Positions 1 to 5,980 of a DNA stretch of 7,246 nucleotides are shown piece after piece (the first letter of the stretch is position 1; the number at the start of each line of letters is the position of its first letter). The DNA is taken from NCBI GenBank assembly GCA_019689955.1, contig JADGGM010000147.1, positions 1 through 7,246 on the forward strand, written 5' to 3'. The notes below the pieces were generated by a model. The model saw nothing but the letters and a program-made list of their open reading frames with translations. It ran no database searches and was not told the origin of the DNA. The stretch is from Gemmatimonadaceae bacterium (lineage in GTDB: Bacteria > Gemmatimonadota > Gemmatimonadetes > Gemmatimonadales > Gemmatimonadaceae). A program made the translations under genes and the position numbers.

Positions 1-2
1 AG

Positions 3-1034
3 CAGGAGCTGGCCACGTCGCTGGTCCAGGCCAAGCGGTACAGCTACATCACGTCGCGTGCCGTGGTGCTGGTGGTGGTGTTCGCGCTCGTGGGCTCGGC
101 GCTGCTCGCGCTGCTGGCGTCGCGGGTGGCGGGGCACCTGAGCCGGCAGCTGAGCCGGCCGCTGAGCGAGATCGTGGAGTGGGCCGAGCTGATCGCGCGC
201 GGGCGAGAGCTCCCGGAGGGGCCGCCGCGGCGCGGGGCCCCGGAGTTCGCGGTCCTCCGCAGCCGGATGCGGAAGATGGCGCACGAGCTTGCCGCCGCGC
301 GGAAGCGGGAGCTGGAGGCGGAGCGGCTGGAGGCGTTCCGCGAGACCGCGCGCCGGGTGGCGCACGAGCTCAAGAACCCGCTCACGCCGATCCAGCTCGC
401 CGTCGCGCGGCTCAAGCGCGAGGCGGACCCGCGCCTGGCCGAGGTGGTGGAGGTGCTGGAGACCGAGTCGCGCCGGCTGGAGGAGATGGCGCGGAGCTTT
501 TCCCAGTTCGGCCGCCTCCCCGAGGGGCCGGCCGCGGACGTGGACCTGGGGGAGCTGGCACGATACGCATCGCGCTCGATCGTCCCCGAGCACATCCCGG
601 TCACCGTGGAGGTGGACGAGGGGGTGCCGCTCGTGAAGGGGCACTACGACGCGCTCGCGCGGGCCGTCTCCAATGTCCTCATCAACGCCGTGGAGGCGTG
701 CCGCGACGGCGGCTCGGTCACCGTGCGGGTCACCCGCGGCCAGCGCGATGGCGGGGCGGAAGGAGGAAACGGACGGCAGACCGTGGAGCTGCACGTCCGT
801 GATACGGGGTGCGGGATCCCGCCGGAGCGGCTCCGCACCATGTGGGACCCGTACGTGACGCACAAGCCAGGGGGGACGGGGCTCGGCCTCGCCATCGCGC
901 GGCAGACGGTGCTCGCGCATGGCGGGAGCGTCGCCGCCACGAGCCGCCCGGGCGCCGGCACCGAGGTGACCTTCGTCCTCCCGGTGTCACCAACCTCAGT
1001 GAGCCCCGCGCGCGTCGCGGTGGAGGGATCATGA
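3..1034 (+). CDS. Sensor histidine kinase, NtrY-like, C-terminal part (5' end outside window)
   Basis: Membrane-bound two-component sensor kinase that autophosphorylates on a histidine and passes the phosphate to a response regulator, very likely the NtrC-type regulator two genes downstream. The frame is open from base 3 to the TGA at 1032-1034, so the input domain lies upstream of the window; the GTG at 63 is an internal valine, not the start. In order I see a hydrophobic transmembrane segment (about 63-125), a HAMP linker with SRPLSEIVEWAELIARG (about 150-210), a DHp helix with HELKNPLTPIQLAV whose phospho-accepting His codon is at 363-365, then the ATPase domain: N box NVLINAVEA (about 672-698), G1 box DTGCGIP (about 801-821) and G2 box GGTGLGLAIA (about 870-899). 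HELKNPLTP is typical of the NtrY/AtoS group. HAMP runs straight into the DHp helix with no room for a PAS domain between them. Kinase assignment is secure; the signal sensed cannot be seen here. Confidence 0.95.
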   Translation, partial: QELATSLVQAKRYSYITSRAVVLVVVFALVGSALLALLASRVAGHLSRQLSRPLSEIVEWAELIARGRELPEGPPRRGAPEFAVLRSRMRKMAHELAAARKRELEAERLEAFRETARRVAHELKNPLTPIQLAVARLKREADPRLAEVVEVLETESRRLEEMARSFSQFGRLPEGPAADVDLGELARYASRSIVPEHIPVTVEVDEGVPLVKGHYDALARAVSNVLINAVEACRDGGSVTVRVTRGQRDGGAEGGNGRQTVELHVRDTGCGIPPERLRTMWDPYVTHKPGGTGLGLAIARQTVLAHGGSVAATSRPGAGTEVTFVLPVSPTSVSPARVAVEGS

Positions 1035-1339
1035 GCCCGTTCATCGTACCCGTCGTCGGGTTGATCGCCACCGCGGTGACGATCATCGGCTTACCGATCG
1101 CGCGCGCGCTCGCGCGGCGCATGGACCGCGAGGCGGCCTCTCCGCGGGTGCCGCCGGAGGTGATCCAGCGCCTCGAGCGGATCGAGCAAGCGGTCGACTC
1201 GATCGCGCTCGAGGTCGAGCGCATCTCGGAGGGGCAGCGCTTCACCACCAAGCTCCTCGCCGAGCGTGTGAAGCCGGCGGCAATCGAGCCGTCGAGCGCG
1301 GCCGCGCCGTCCGACCCCGCCAACGTCCCCCGTCCGTAG
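1031..1339 (+). CDS. Small membrane-anchored coiled-coil protein (102 aa), function unknown
   Basis: No family is recognised with certainty. The start chosen is the ATG at 1031, which overlaps the kinase stop as ATGA and has a strong ribosome site GGAGGG at 1022-1027; a longer upstream extension of the frame lies inside the kinase gene and is a shadow. Residues about 4-27 form one hydrophobic transmembrane helix ([20 protein letters not shown]), followed by a basic stretch ([11 protein letters not shown]) that should sit in the cytoplasm. Residues about 41-78 have an amphipathic heptad-like pattern ([20 protein letters not shown]) predicting a coiled coil. The tail is rich in Pro, Ala and Ser. 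The ATGA overlap implies translational coupling with the kinase, so roughly matched expression. An accessory subunit that modulates the kinase or its oligomer is my inference; it could equally be a generic membrane scaffold. I have an impression of similar short proteins in Gemmatimonadota genomes, not verified. Confidence 0.85.
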   Translation: MSPFIVPVVGLIATAVTIIGLPIARALARRMDREAASPRVPPEVIQRLERIEQAVDSIALEVERISEGQRFTTKLLAERVKPAAIEPSSAAAPSDPANVPRP

Positions 1340-1343
1340 CCGC

Positions 1344-2750
1344 GTGCCCGACATCCTGATCATCGACGACGAGCCGAACATCCGGCGGATGGTGAGCGCC
1401 CTCCTCGGCGCCGACGGGTTCACCACGCGCGAGGCGCCCGACGGCGCGAGCGGGGTGCGCGCGGCGACGGAGCGCGAGCCCGACGCCGTGCTGCTCGACC
1501 TCATGATGCCCGGGGAGCTCGACGGGATGGCCACCCTCACGCGGCTCCGCGAGACGGTGCCCGACGTCCCCGTGGTCATGATGAGCGGGCGCGCCGGGCT
1601 CGCGGACGCGGTGAAGGCGACGAAGCTCGGCGCGTTCCACTTCCTCGAGAAGCCCCTCACCCCCGAGAGCGTGCTCCTCACCCTCCGCTCCGCGCTCGAG
1701 CTCCGGCTCGCGCGGCGCGAGGCGCGCACGCTGCGCGAGGACTTCGGGCTCGCCGGGGAGATGGTCGGCGAGAGCCCGGCGATGCAACGCGTACGCGCGC
1801 TCATCGAGCGCGTGGCGCCGACCGACGCGCGGGTGCTCATCATGGGGGAGTCCGGGACCGGGAAGGAGCTCGTCGCCGCGGCGATCCACCGCGGGAGCGC
1901 GCGGCGCGAGCGCCCCTTCGTGCGCGTCAACTGCGCCGCGATCCCGCGCGACCTCGTGGAGAGCGAGATGTTCGGGCACGAGCGCGGCGCCTTCACCGGC
2001 GCGCTCACCCGCCGCATCGGCCGGTTCGAGCTGGCCGACACCGGGACGCTCTTTCTCGACGAGGTGGGGGACCTGGGCGCGGACGCGCAGGCCAAGCTCC
2101 TCCGCGCGATCGAGGCGCGGGAGATCGAGCGTGTGGGCGGGGGGAAGCCGATCGCGGTCGACGTGCGCATCGTCGCGGCCACGAACATGGACCTCGAGCG
2201 CGCGGTAGCGGACGGCAAGTTCCGCGAGGACCTCTACTTTCGGCTGAACGTGATCCCCTTCTCCCTCCCCCCGCTCCGCGAGCGGCCGGCGGACATCACG
2301 CCGCTCGTGCTCCACTTCTCCGCGCTGTACCGGGCGCGGAGCGGGCGTCCGGCGCCGCGGTGGAGCGAGGAGGCGCTGGCGCTCCTCCACCGCTACCGCT
2401 GGCCCGGGAACGTGCGCGAGCTGGCGAACATCGTCGAGCGGCTGGCGATCCTGCACGCGGGCTCGGAGGTGACGGCACGCGACGTGAGCGCGGTGCTGCG
2501 GCTCGACCCGGACGCCGCCGCGCCGGCCGGTGCCGCGTCCTCCTCGGGCGCGCTCCCGGCGCCGATCGCCCTCGATCGCCCGCTCAGCGACGCGCTCGAC
2601 GAGTACGAGCGGCTGCTCATCACGCGCGCCCTGTCGATGACCGCGGGGAACGTGGCCGAGGCGGCGCGCCGTCTCCAGACCGACCGCCCGAACCTGTACC
2701 GCCGCATGCGCCGCCTGGGGATCGATTGGGGCGGGAGCAGCGGCGCGTGA
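1344..2750 (+). CDS. Sigma-54-dependent response regulator, NtrC/NtrX family
   Basis: A 468-aa transcription activator that uses ATP hydrolysis to open sigma-54 RNA polymerase promoters once phosphorylated. Receiver domain, residues 1-120: acidic pair D8/D9, phospho-acceptor D52, switch residue S81 and K103. AAA+ domain, about 138-370: Walker A GESGTGKE (168-175), sigma-54 contact loop GAFTGA (215-220), Walker B GTLFLDE (234-240), sensor I region ending AATN (278-281), [11 protein letters not shown] with the arginines near the nucleotide (293-303), and the sensor II stretch WPGNVREL. A Pro/Ala-rich linker leads to a Fis-type helix-turn-helix at about 434-460 ([20 protein letters not shown]). 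All catalytic motifs are intact. The start is a GTG 4 nt after the previous stop with no clear Shine-Dalgarno, suggesting re-initiation; it places the receiver motif at the normal distance. Co-transcription with the kinase makes the pair a likely cognate system. Exact orthology (NtrC, NtrX, AtoC, ZraR) cannot be fixed from sequence alone. Confidence 0.96.
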   Translation: MPDILIIDDEPNIRRMVSALLGADGFTTREAPDGASGVRAATEREPDAVLLDLMMPGELDGMATLTRLRETVPDVPVVMMSGRAGLADAVKATKLGAFHFLEKPLTPESVLLTLRSALELRLARREARTLREDFGLAGEMVGESPAMQRVRALIERVAPTDARVLIMGESGTGKELVAAAIHRGSARRERPFVRVNCAAIPRDLVESEMFGHERGAFTGALTRRIGRFELADTGTLFLDEVGDLGADAQAKLLRAIEAREIERVGGGKPIAVDVRIVAATNMDLERAVADGKFREDLYFRLNVIPFSLPPLRERPADITPLVLHFSALYRARSGRPAPRWSEEALALLHRYRWPGNVRELANIVERLAILHAGSEVTARDVSAVLRLDPDAAAPAGAASSSGALPAPIALDRPLSDALDEYERLLITRALSMTAGNVAEAARRLQTDRPNLYRRMRRLGIDWGGSSGA

Positions 2751-2779
2751 TCCACCGTCATCCGCTCCACGACTCACTC

Positions 2780-2783
2780 GGAG
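2780..2783 (+). promoter_or_regulatory. Ribosome binding site for the outer-membrane protein gene
   Basis: GGAG five bases ahead of the ATG at 2789. It decides the start: the frame is open much further upstream (to about 2360), but that part overlaps the regulator gene and would bury the signal peptide. The 38-bp gap 2751-2788 shows no convincing promoter or sigma-54 site, consistent with read-through from the regulator. Confidence 0.6.
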
Positions 2784-2788
2784 CCTTC

Positions 2789-4522
2789 ATGCGAACGTGG
2801 CTTCTCGGATGGTGCCTCGCCCTCGGCGCGGGCGCCGCCGCACGCACCGCCGCCGCCCAGGGGGCCGACAGCGTGCAGCGCGTCGACTCCCTCTCGTACG
2901 ACGACGCCGCGGCGGTCGCGTATCTCTACAACCTCCCCGCCGCCCTGCGTGCCACCTCCGGCGTCACCATCGCCGCGGACCAGACGGTGGACGGGAACGT
3001 CGCCGTGCTCGAGGCGCCGCTCACGATCGCCGGACACGTGACCGGGCGGGTCGTGGTGATCAACGGGAACGTGATCCTCCACCCCGGCGCGCGCGTGGAT
3101 GGCGACGTGACGATCACGGGCGGAACGATCACCGGCACCGACAGCGCGACGTTCGGCGGGACGATCACCGTCTATCGCCCGCCCATGGCGTACCGCATGG
3201 AAGACGACCGCGTGGTCGCGGTGCACGATGAGAGCGGGAGCATCCTGAACTGGTTCCGGCGGTGGAAGCGGCGGCACCAGCGGAACGAGAACCGGATCGT
3301 GGTCACGGGGGGGACGTACAACCGCGTCGAAGGATTCCCGGTGCTCATCGGCCCGTCGATCCGCCGCAACGGCGCGCTCGGCCGCTTCCAGCTCGACGCG
3401 CGCGGGATCTACCGCTCCGCGGACCACTTCACCTGGAAGGCGGAGAACCTCGGCTACACCGCGCGCGCCGACATGCAGTTCGGCGTCCCGCGCGGCGTGG
3501 CGATCGGCGTGGAAGCGTTCGACGTGGTCGATGCGGTGGAGGCGTGGCACCTGCGGGACAACGAGATCGGGCTGGCCTCGTTCTTCCTCCGCCGCGACTA
3601 TCGGGACTACTACAACCGCAAGGGAGCACGCGGCTACGTCGCGCTGCGCGACGGGCACACCGCGGACCTCACGCTCTCCTACGGTGAGGAGCGGTGGCAC
3701 CCGCGCGCGGCGCGCGATCCGTTCACGCTCTTCCGCAACAGCGACACGTGGCGCGCGAACCCGGTGCTCGACGCGGGGAACGTCCGCCTCCTCACCGGCA
3801 CCCTCACGTACGACACGCGCAACAACGTGCAGAACCCGTGGACGGGGTGGCTGATCACCGCGAGCGTGGAGCACGGCTGGAGCTCGGCCCTCACGCTCGG
3901 CCCCACGGCGCCGCTCGCGCGCGCCGCGGCCGCGGGGCCCGTGCGCGTGCGCTACACGAGCGGCTTTCTCGACGCGCGGCGCTACAACCGCGTGTCGCCG
4001 CGGGGGCAGCTCAACCTGCGCCTGGTGCTCGGAGGGTGGCTCGGCGGGGACCCGCTCCCGCTCGAGCGCCGCCTCTCCGTGGGCGGGTCGGGGACGCTGC
4101 CGGGATACGACTTCCGCCAATCCCTGGGCGGCGACGACGTGCTCACGTGCAGCGACGGGGTGGCGATCCCGGGGACGCCGGCGCAGTGCGAGCGGTTGGC
4201 GCTCGTGCAAGCCGAGTACCGCGGCGACCTGCACCTCCGGCTCTTCGGCGGCGCCGGGTCGGAGCAAGGGGGGTGGAGCTGGAGCTTCTATCACCCGCTC
4301 CAGTGGGTGGCGTTCATCGACGCCGGGCGCGGGTGGCTGCTGCACGAGCGGGCGAGCGACGGCTCGATCGTCCGGCGATCGTCCATCCCGCCGCTCGACA
4401 CGTTCAGGAGCGACGTGGGGCTCGGGCTCGACGCGGAGGTGATCGGCGTGTTCCTCGCGAAGTCGCTCACCGACTCGCACAACGACGTGAACGTCGTCGT
4501 GCGGCTCCGGCACCGCTTCTAG
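2789..4522 (+). CDS. Outer-membrane protein: bactofilin-like repeat region joined to an Omp85/BamA-like beta-barrel
   Basis: 577 aa. Residues 1-23 are a signal peptide (MRTWLLGWCLALGAGAAART then AAAQ), so the protein is exported by Sec. Residues about 58-128 are short beta-strand repeats of the polymer-forming (bactofilin-like) kind: TIAADQTVDGNVAVLEAPLT, IAGHVTGRVVVINGNVILHP, ARVDGDVTITGGTITG. A basic stretch near 155-168 (NWFRRWKRRHQRN) follows. The rest reads as alternating amphipathic strands of an outer-membrane barrel: LTYDTRNNVQNPWTGW (about 338-353), GGSGTLPGYDFR (432-443) at the position of the Omp85 VRGF/Y motif, FIDAGRGWL (509-517), and a final strand VVVRLRHRF ending in Phe as expected of a BAM recognition signal. 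No POTRA domains are evident. Cys454 and Cys467 flank a likely surface loop. The barrel call rests on the Omp85/surface-antigen-like signatures; whether it secretes, assembles or tethers something is unknown. It is probably co-transcribed with the two-component genes. Confidence 0.85.
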   Translation: MRTWLLGWCLALGAGAAARTAAAQGADSVQRVDSLSYDDAAAVAYLYNLPAALRATSGVTIAADQTVDGNVAVLEAPLTIAGHVTGRVVVINGNVILHPGARVDGDVTITGGTITGTDSATFGGTITVYRPPMAYRMEDDRVVAVHDESGSILNWFRRWKRRHQRNENRIVVTGGTYNRVEGFPVLIGPSIRRNGALGRFQLDARGIYRSADHFTWKAENLGYTARADMQFGVPRGVAIGVEAFDVVDAVEAWHLRDNEIGLASFFLRRDYRDYYNRKGARGYVALRDGHTADLTLSYGEERWHPRAARDPFTLFRNSDTWRANPVLDAGNVRLLTGTLTYDTRNNVQNPWTGWLITASVEHGWSSALTLGPTAPLARAAAAGPVRVRYTSGFLDARRYNRVSPRGQLNLRLVLGGWLGGDPLPLERRLSVGGSGTLPGYDFRQSLGGDDVLTCSDGVAIPGTPAQCERLALVQAEYRGDLHLRLFGGAGSEQGGWSWSFYHPLQWVAFIDAGRGWLLHERASDGSIVRRSSIPPLDTFRSDVGLGLDAEVIGVFLAKSLTDSHNDVNVVVRLRHRF

Positions 4523-4525
4523 ACC

Positions 4526-5173
4526 GTGCGCGCTCCGCTCCGGTTCGCGATCGTCATGGCGCTCGCGGCGCCGCTGGCGCCCGCGGCGGCGCAGCGCACG
4601 GCGAGCCTCGCCGTCACCCTCCCGGCGCCGGCGGACCGCGGGCGTGAGGCGCCGTCGATCCAGACGGCGAACGTGCTCCGCGACCAGAACTTCCGCGAGC
4701 TGTTGCACAGCGGGTTCCCCGCGCGGCTGCACTATCGCCTGGAGCTCTGGTCCGCGGGCGGGTTCTTCGACGATCTGCGCAAGCAGATCGAGTGGGACGT
4801 GATCGTGAGCTACAACCCGCTCGAGCGGCGCTACCTCGCCACGCGCATCGAGGGGGACAAGGCGACGTCGCTTGGCTCCTACGACAAGATCGAGAAGGTC
4901 GAGGAAGCGATCGGGCGCCCCTTCCAGCCGTCGTTCACCCCACCGGCGCGGCGCGACCGCTATTACTACATCGCGACGCTCGACGTCGAGATGCTCTCGG
5001 TGAACGACCTGGACGAGGTGCAGCGGTGGCTCAAGGGGGAGCTCCGCCCCGCCGTGCACGGCGAACGGAACCCCGGCACCGCGATCACGCGCGGGGCGAA
5101 GACCTTGATGACGAGATTGCTCGGCGGCGGGACGCGCCACTACCAGGCGCGGAGCGGGATCTTCCGGCCCTGA
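4526..5173 (+). CDS. Secreted DUF4390-like protein
   Basis: 215 aa with an N-terminal signal peptide (residues 1-22, MRAPLRFAIVMALAAPLAPA then AAQ), so probably periplasmic. The body has LHSGFPARLHYRLELW (60-75), IEWDVIVSYNPLERRYLATR (88-107) and a region YYYIATLDVEMLSVNDLDEV (146-165) followed by QRWLKGEL. This layout, a 'gain of a leading strand, then ...rYl.tr..., then Y....v.l..Ls..Dl.E...WL', resembles DUF4390, a family that in several proteobacteria lies beside NtrY-type kinases; here it lies at the far end of the same gene run, which supports the call by context. No catalytic residues are recognisable. It starts with GTG 3 nt after the barrel gene's stop and lacks a clear Shine-Dalgarno, suggesting translational coupling. 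The frame ends at TGA 5171-5173, just before the convergent hairpin. Family assignment is moderate; the export signal is clear. Confidence 0.85.
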   Translation: MRAPLRFAIVMALAAPLAPAAAQRTASLAVTLPAPADRGREAPSIQTANVLRDQNFRELLHSGFPARLHYRLELWSAGGFFDDLRKQIEWDVIVSYNPLERRYLATRIEGDKATSLGSYDKIEKVEEAIGRPFQPSFTPPARRDRYYYIATLDVEMLSVNDLDEVQRWLKGELRPAVHGERNPGTAITRGAKTLMTRLLGGGTRHYQARSGIFRP

Positions 5174-5193
5174 GCGCACGCGTGGCGCGCGCG

Positions 5194-5221
5194 GGCCGGA
5201 CGCCGCTCACGGCATCCGGCC
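5194..5221. terminator. Hairpin at the convergent gene junction, likely bidirectional terminator
   Basis: Left arm 5194-5205 (GGCCGGACGCCG) pairs with right arm 5210-5221 (CGGCATCCGGCC) around a 4-base loop. There is one C-A mismatch in plus-strand RNA; in minus-strand RNA the same position is a G-U pair, so all 12 positions pair. It sits 20 nt after the stop of the DUF4390-like gene and contains the HNH stop codon (5207-5209) in its loop. There is no T-run on either side, so it is not a textbook intrinsic terminator, although GC-rich genomes often use hairpins without one. Confidence 0.5.
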
Positions 5222-5791
5222 AGCGCTCCTCGCTTCCATCCCTTCGAGCTGGTGCAGCGTCTCCTCCCCGTAGAACAGCCGGATGTACTTCGACTGCGTG
5301 GGGGTGAGCCGCCGGACGGCCCAGCTCAGGTGCACGAAGTGCGGCTCCACCGGGAGGGTCATCGGGTGCATCCCGATCTCCTCCGGCATCCGGTTCCCCT
5401 TGCGCGTGTTGCAGGGGGAGCAGGCAGTGACCACGTTCGTCCAATCGTTCGTGCCGCCGCGGGAGAGCGGGACCAGGTGGTCGCGGGTGAGCGACTCGCG
5501 CGGCTTGAGCTCGGCCGCCGTGCGCCCGCAGTACTGGCAGCGGTAGCGGTCGCGCGCGAAGAGGAACGTGTTGGTGACCTGGCGGCGGAAGCGGCGCGGC
5601 ACGTGGATGAACTTCACCAAGCGGATGACGGCGGGGCGCGGCAGCGTCAGCCGCTCCGACCGCACGACGCGGTCGGCATCAGCCTCGACGATCTCCGCCT
5701 TCCCGTCGAGCACCAACCGCAGTGCTCGCCGCATCGGCACCATCGTCAACGGTTCGAACGACGCGTTCAACGCCAGACATCCGACGACCAC
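5207..5791 (-). CDS. HNH endonuclease-family protein
   Basis: 194 aa, predicted metal-dependent nuclease of the HNH (McrA-like) superfamily, cytoplasmic. The N-terminal half (LALNASFEPLTMVPMRRALR, 6-25; VLDGKAEIVE, 27-36) is the conserved lead-in found in the stand-alone bacterial HNH family with this layout. Zinc-binding pair CQYC at 85-88 and second pair CSPC at 124-127 bracket the core: DH at 104-105, N119 and N128, with KGNR at 131-134. These give the His-Asn-Asn/His pattern and the zinc knuckles, so the fold looks intact. The start is GTG at 5791 with GGAGGG at 5796-5801 four bases ahead. It has no neighbouring methylase, transposase or intron RT, so restriction, homing or transposition roles are not supported. 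Its real target is unknown for this family as far as I know. It follows a hairpin (5821-5847) closely, which may control its expression. Confidence 0.93.
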   Translation of the reverse strand: MVVGCLALNASFEPLTMVPMRRALRLVLDGKAEIVEADADRVVRSERLTLPRPAVIRLVKFIHVPRRFRRQVTNTFLFARDRYRCQYCGRTAAELKPRESLTRDHLVPLSRGGTNDWTNVVTACSPCNTRKGNRMPEEIGMHPMTLPVEPHFVHLSWAVRRLTPTQSKYIRLFYGEETLHQLEGMEARSAGRMP

Positions 5792-5820
5792 GTGGCCCTC
5801 CAGAGCGCCAGATACAGAAA

Positions 5821-5847
5821 CTCCCGCCTCGGTCGTCAGGGCGGGAG
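5821..5847 (-). terminator. 8-bp perfect stem-loop followed by a short T-rich stretch, minus strand
   Basis: CTCCCGCC (5821-5828) and GGCGGGAG (5840-5847) are perfect complements around an 11-nt loop. Read on the minus strand the stem is followed directly by TTTCTGTAT, which is a weak intrinsic-terminator signature. It begins 13 nt after the stop of the possible small ORF and ends 29 nt ahead of the HNH start, so it could end the ilvE transcript or attenuate read-through into the HNH gene. Confidence 0.5.
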
Positions 5848-5860
5848 CAGATGCCGCGTG

Positions 5861-5980
5861 CTAGGACACGTAGCGAGTCCCTTGGCGCCGCAGGATGGCG
5901 GCGCCCATGCCCCGTATTACACTGACGAGACCGACAAAGTGCCGCAACTTCGTGTCCGGCACGACAGTTCCTACCATCAT
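5861..5980 (-). CDS. Possible 39-aa small protein overlapping the ilvE stop (ATGA)
   Basis: The frame opens with ATGATG, the first ATG overlapping the ilvE TGA (5977-5979), and ends at TAG 5861-5863. The product starts MMVGTVVPDTKLRHFVGLVS and continues VIRGMGAAILRRQGTRYVS: a mildly hydrophobic middle and a basic C-terminus. A G-rich run just upstream inside ilvE could serve as ribosome site. For: the overlap geometry is that of translationally coupled genes, and a terminator-like hairpin follows the stop by 13 nt. Against: about a quarter of its codons end in A or T, clearly more than in the flanking genes, it is very short, and I recognise no family. Without it, 5792-5976 would be a non-coding leader of the HNH gene. 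Confidence 0.3.
   Translation of the reverse strand: MMVGTVVPDTKLRHFVGLVSVIRGMGAAILRRQGTRYVS
5884..5905. other. Perfect 8-bp inverted repeat with 6-nt loop
   Basis: GGCGCCGC (5884-5891) and GCGGCGCC (5898-5905) around AGGATG. No T-run follows on either strand. It lies within the possible small ORF and 36 nt from the second stem-loop at 5821-5847, so transcripts crossing ilvE into the HNH gene would carry two strong hairpins in tandem. Confidence 0.6.

Noticed and set aside
556..570. TGGCACG as the -24 half of a sigma-54 promoter
   Set aside because: The expected TTGC at the -12 position reads GCAT, and the site lies inside the kinase coding region.
809..1030. N-terminal extension of the small membrane protein
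   Set aside because: It lies within the kinase ATPase domain in another frame; the ATG at 1031 has a strong ribosome site and a TM helix at the right place.
1242..2777. Long antisense open frame across the regulator gene
   Set aside because: The opposite strand carries every NtrC-family motif in order; the antisense product has only biased composition.
2360..2788. N-terminal extension of the barrel protein frame into the regulator gene
   Set aside because: The extension overlaps the HTH-coding region and would bury a clear signal peptide; GGAG precedes the ATG at 2789.
2774..5179. Very long open frame (about 801 codons) antisense to the barrel and DUF4390-like genes
   Set aside because: It is rich in Arg, Ala, Val, Glu and His in low-complexity order, with no domain or signal peptide, and mirrors the codon bias of the plus-strand genes. 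It is the usual GC-rich shadow.
5916..5947. Possible minus-strand promoter for the HNH gene (TTGCGG ... TGTAAT)
   Set aside because: The spacing between the two hexamers is 20 bp, too long, and both matches are modest; kept only as an alternative to read-through from ilvE.
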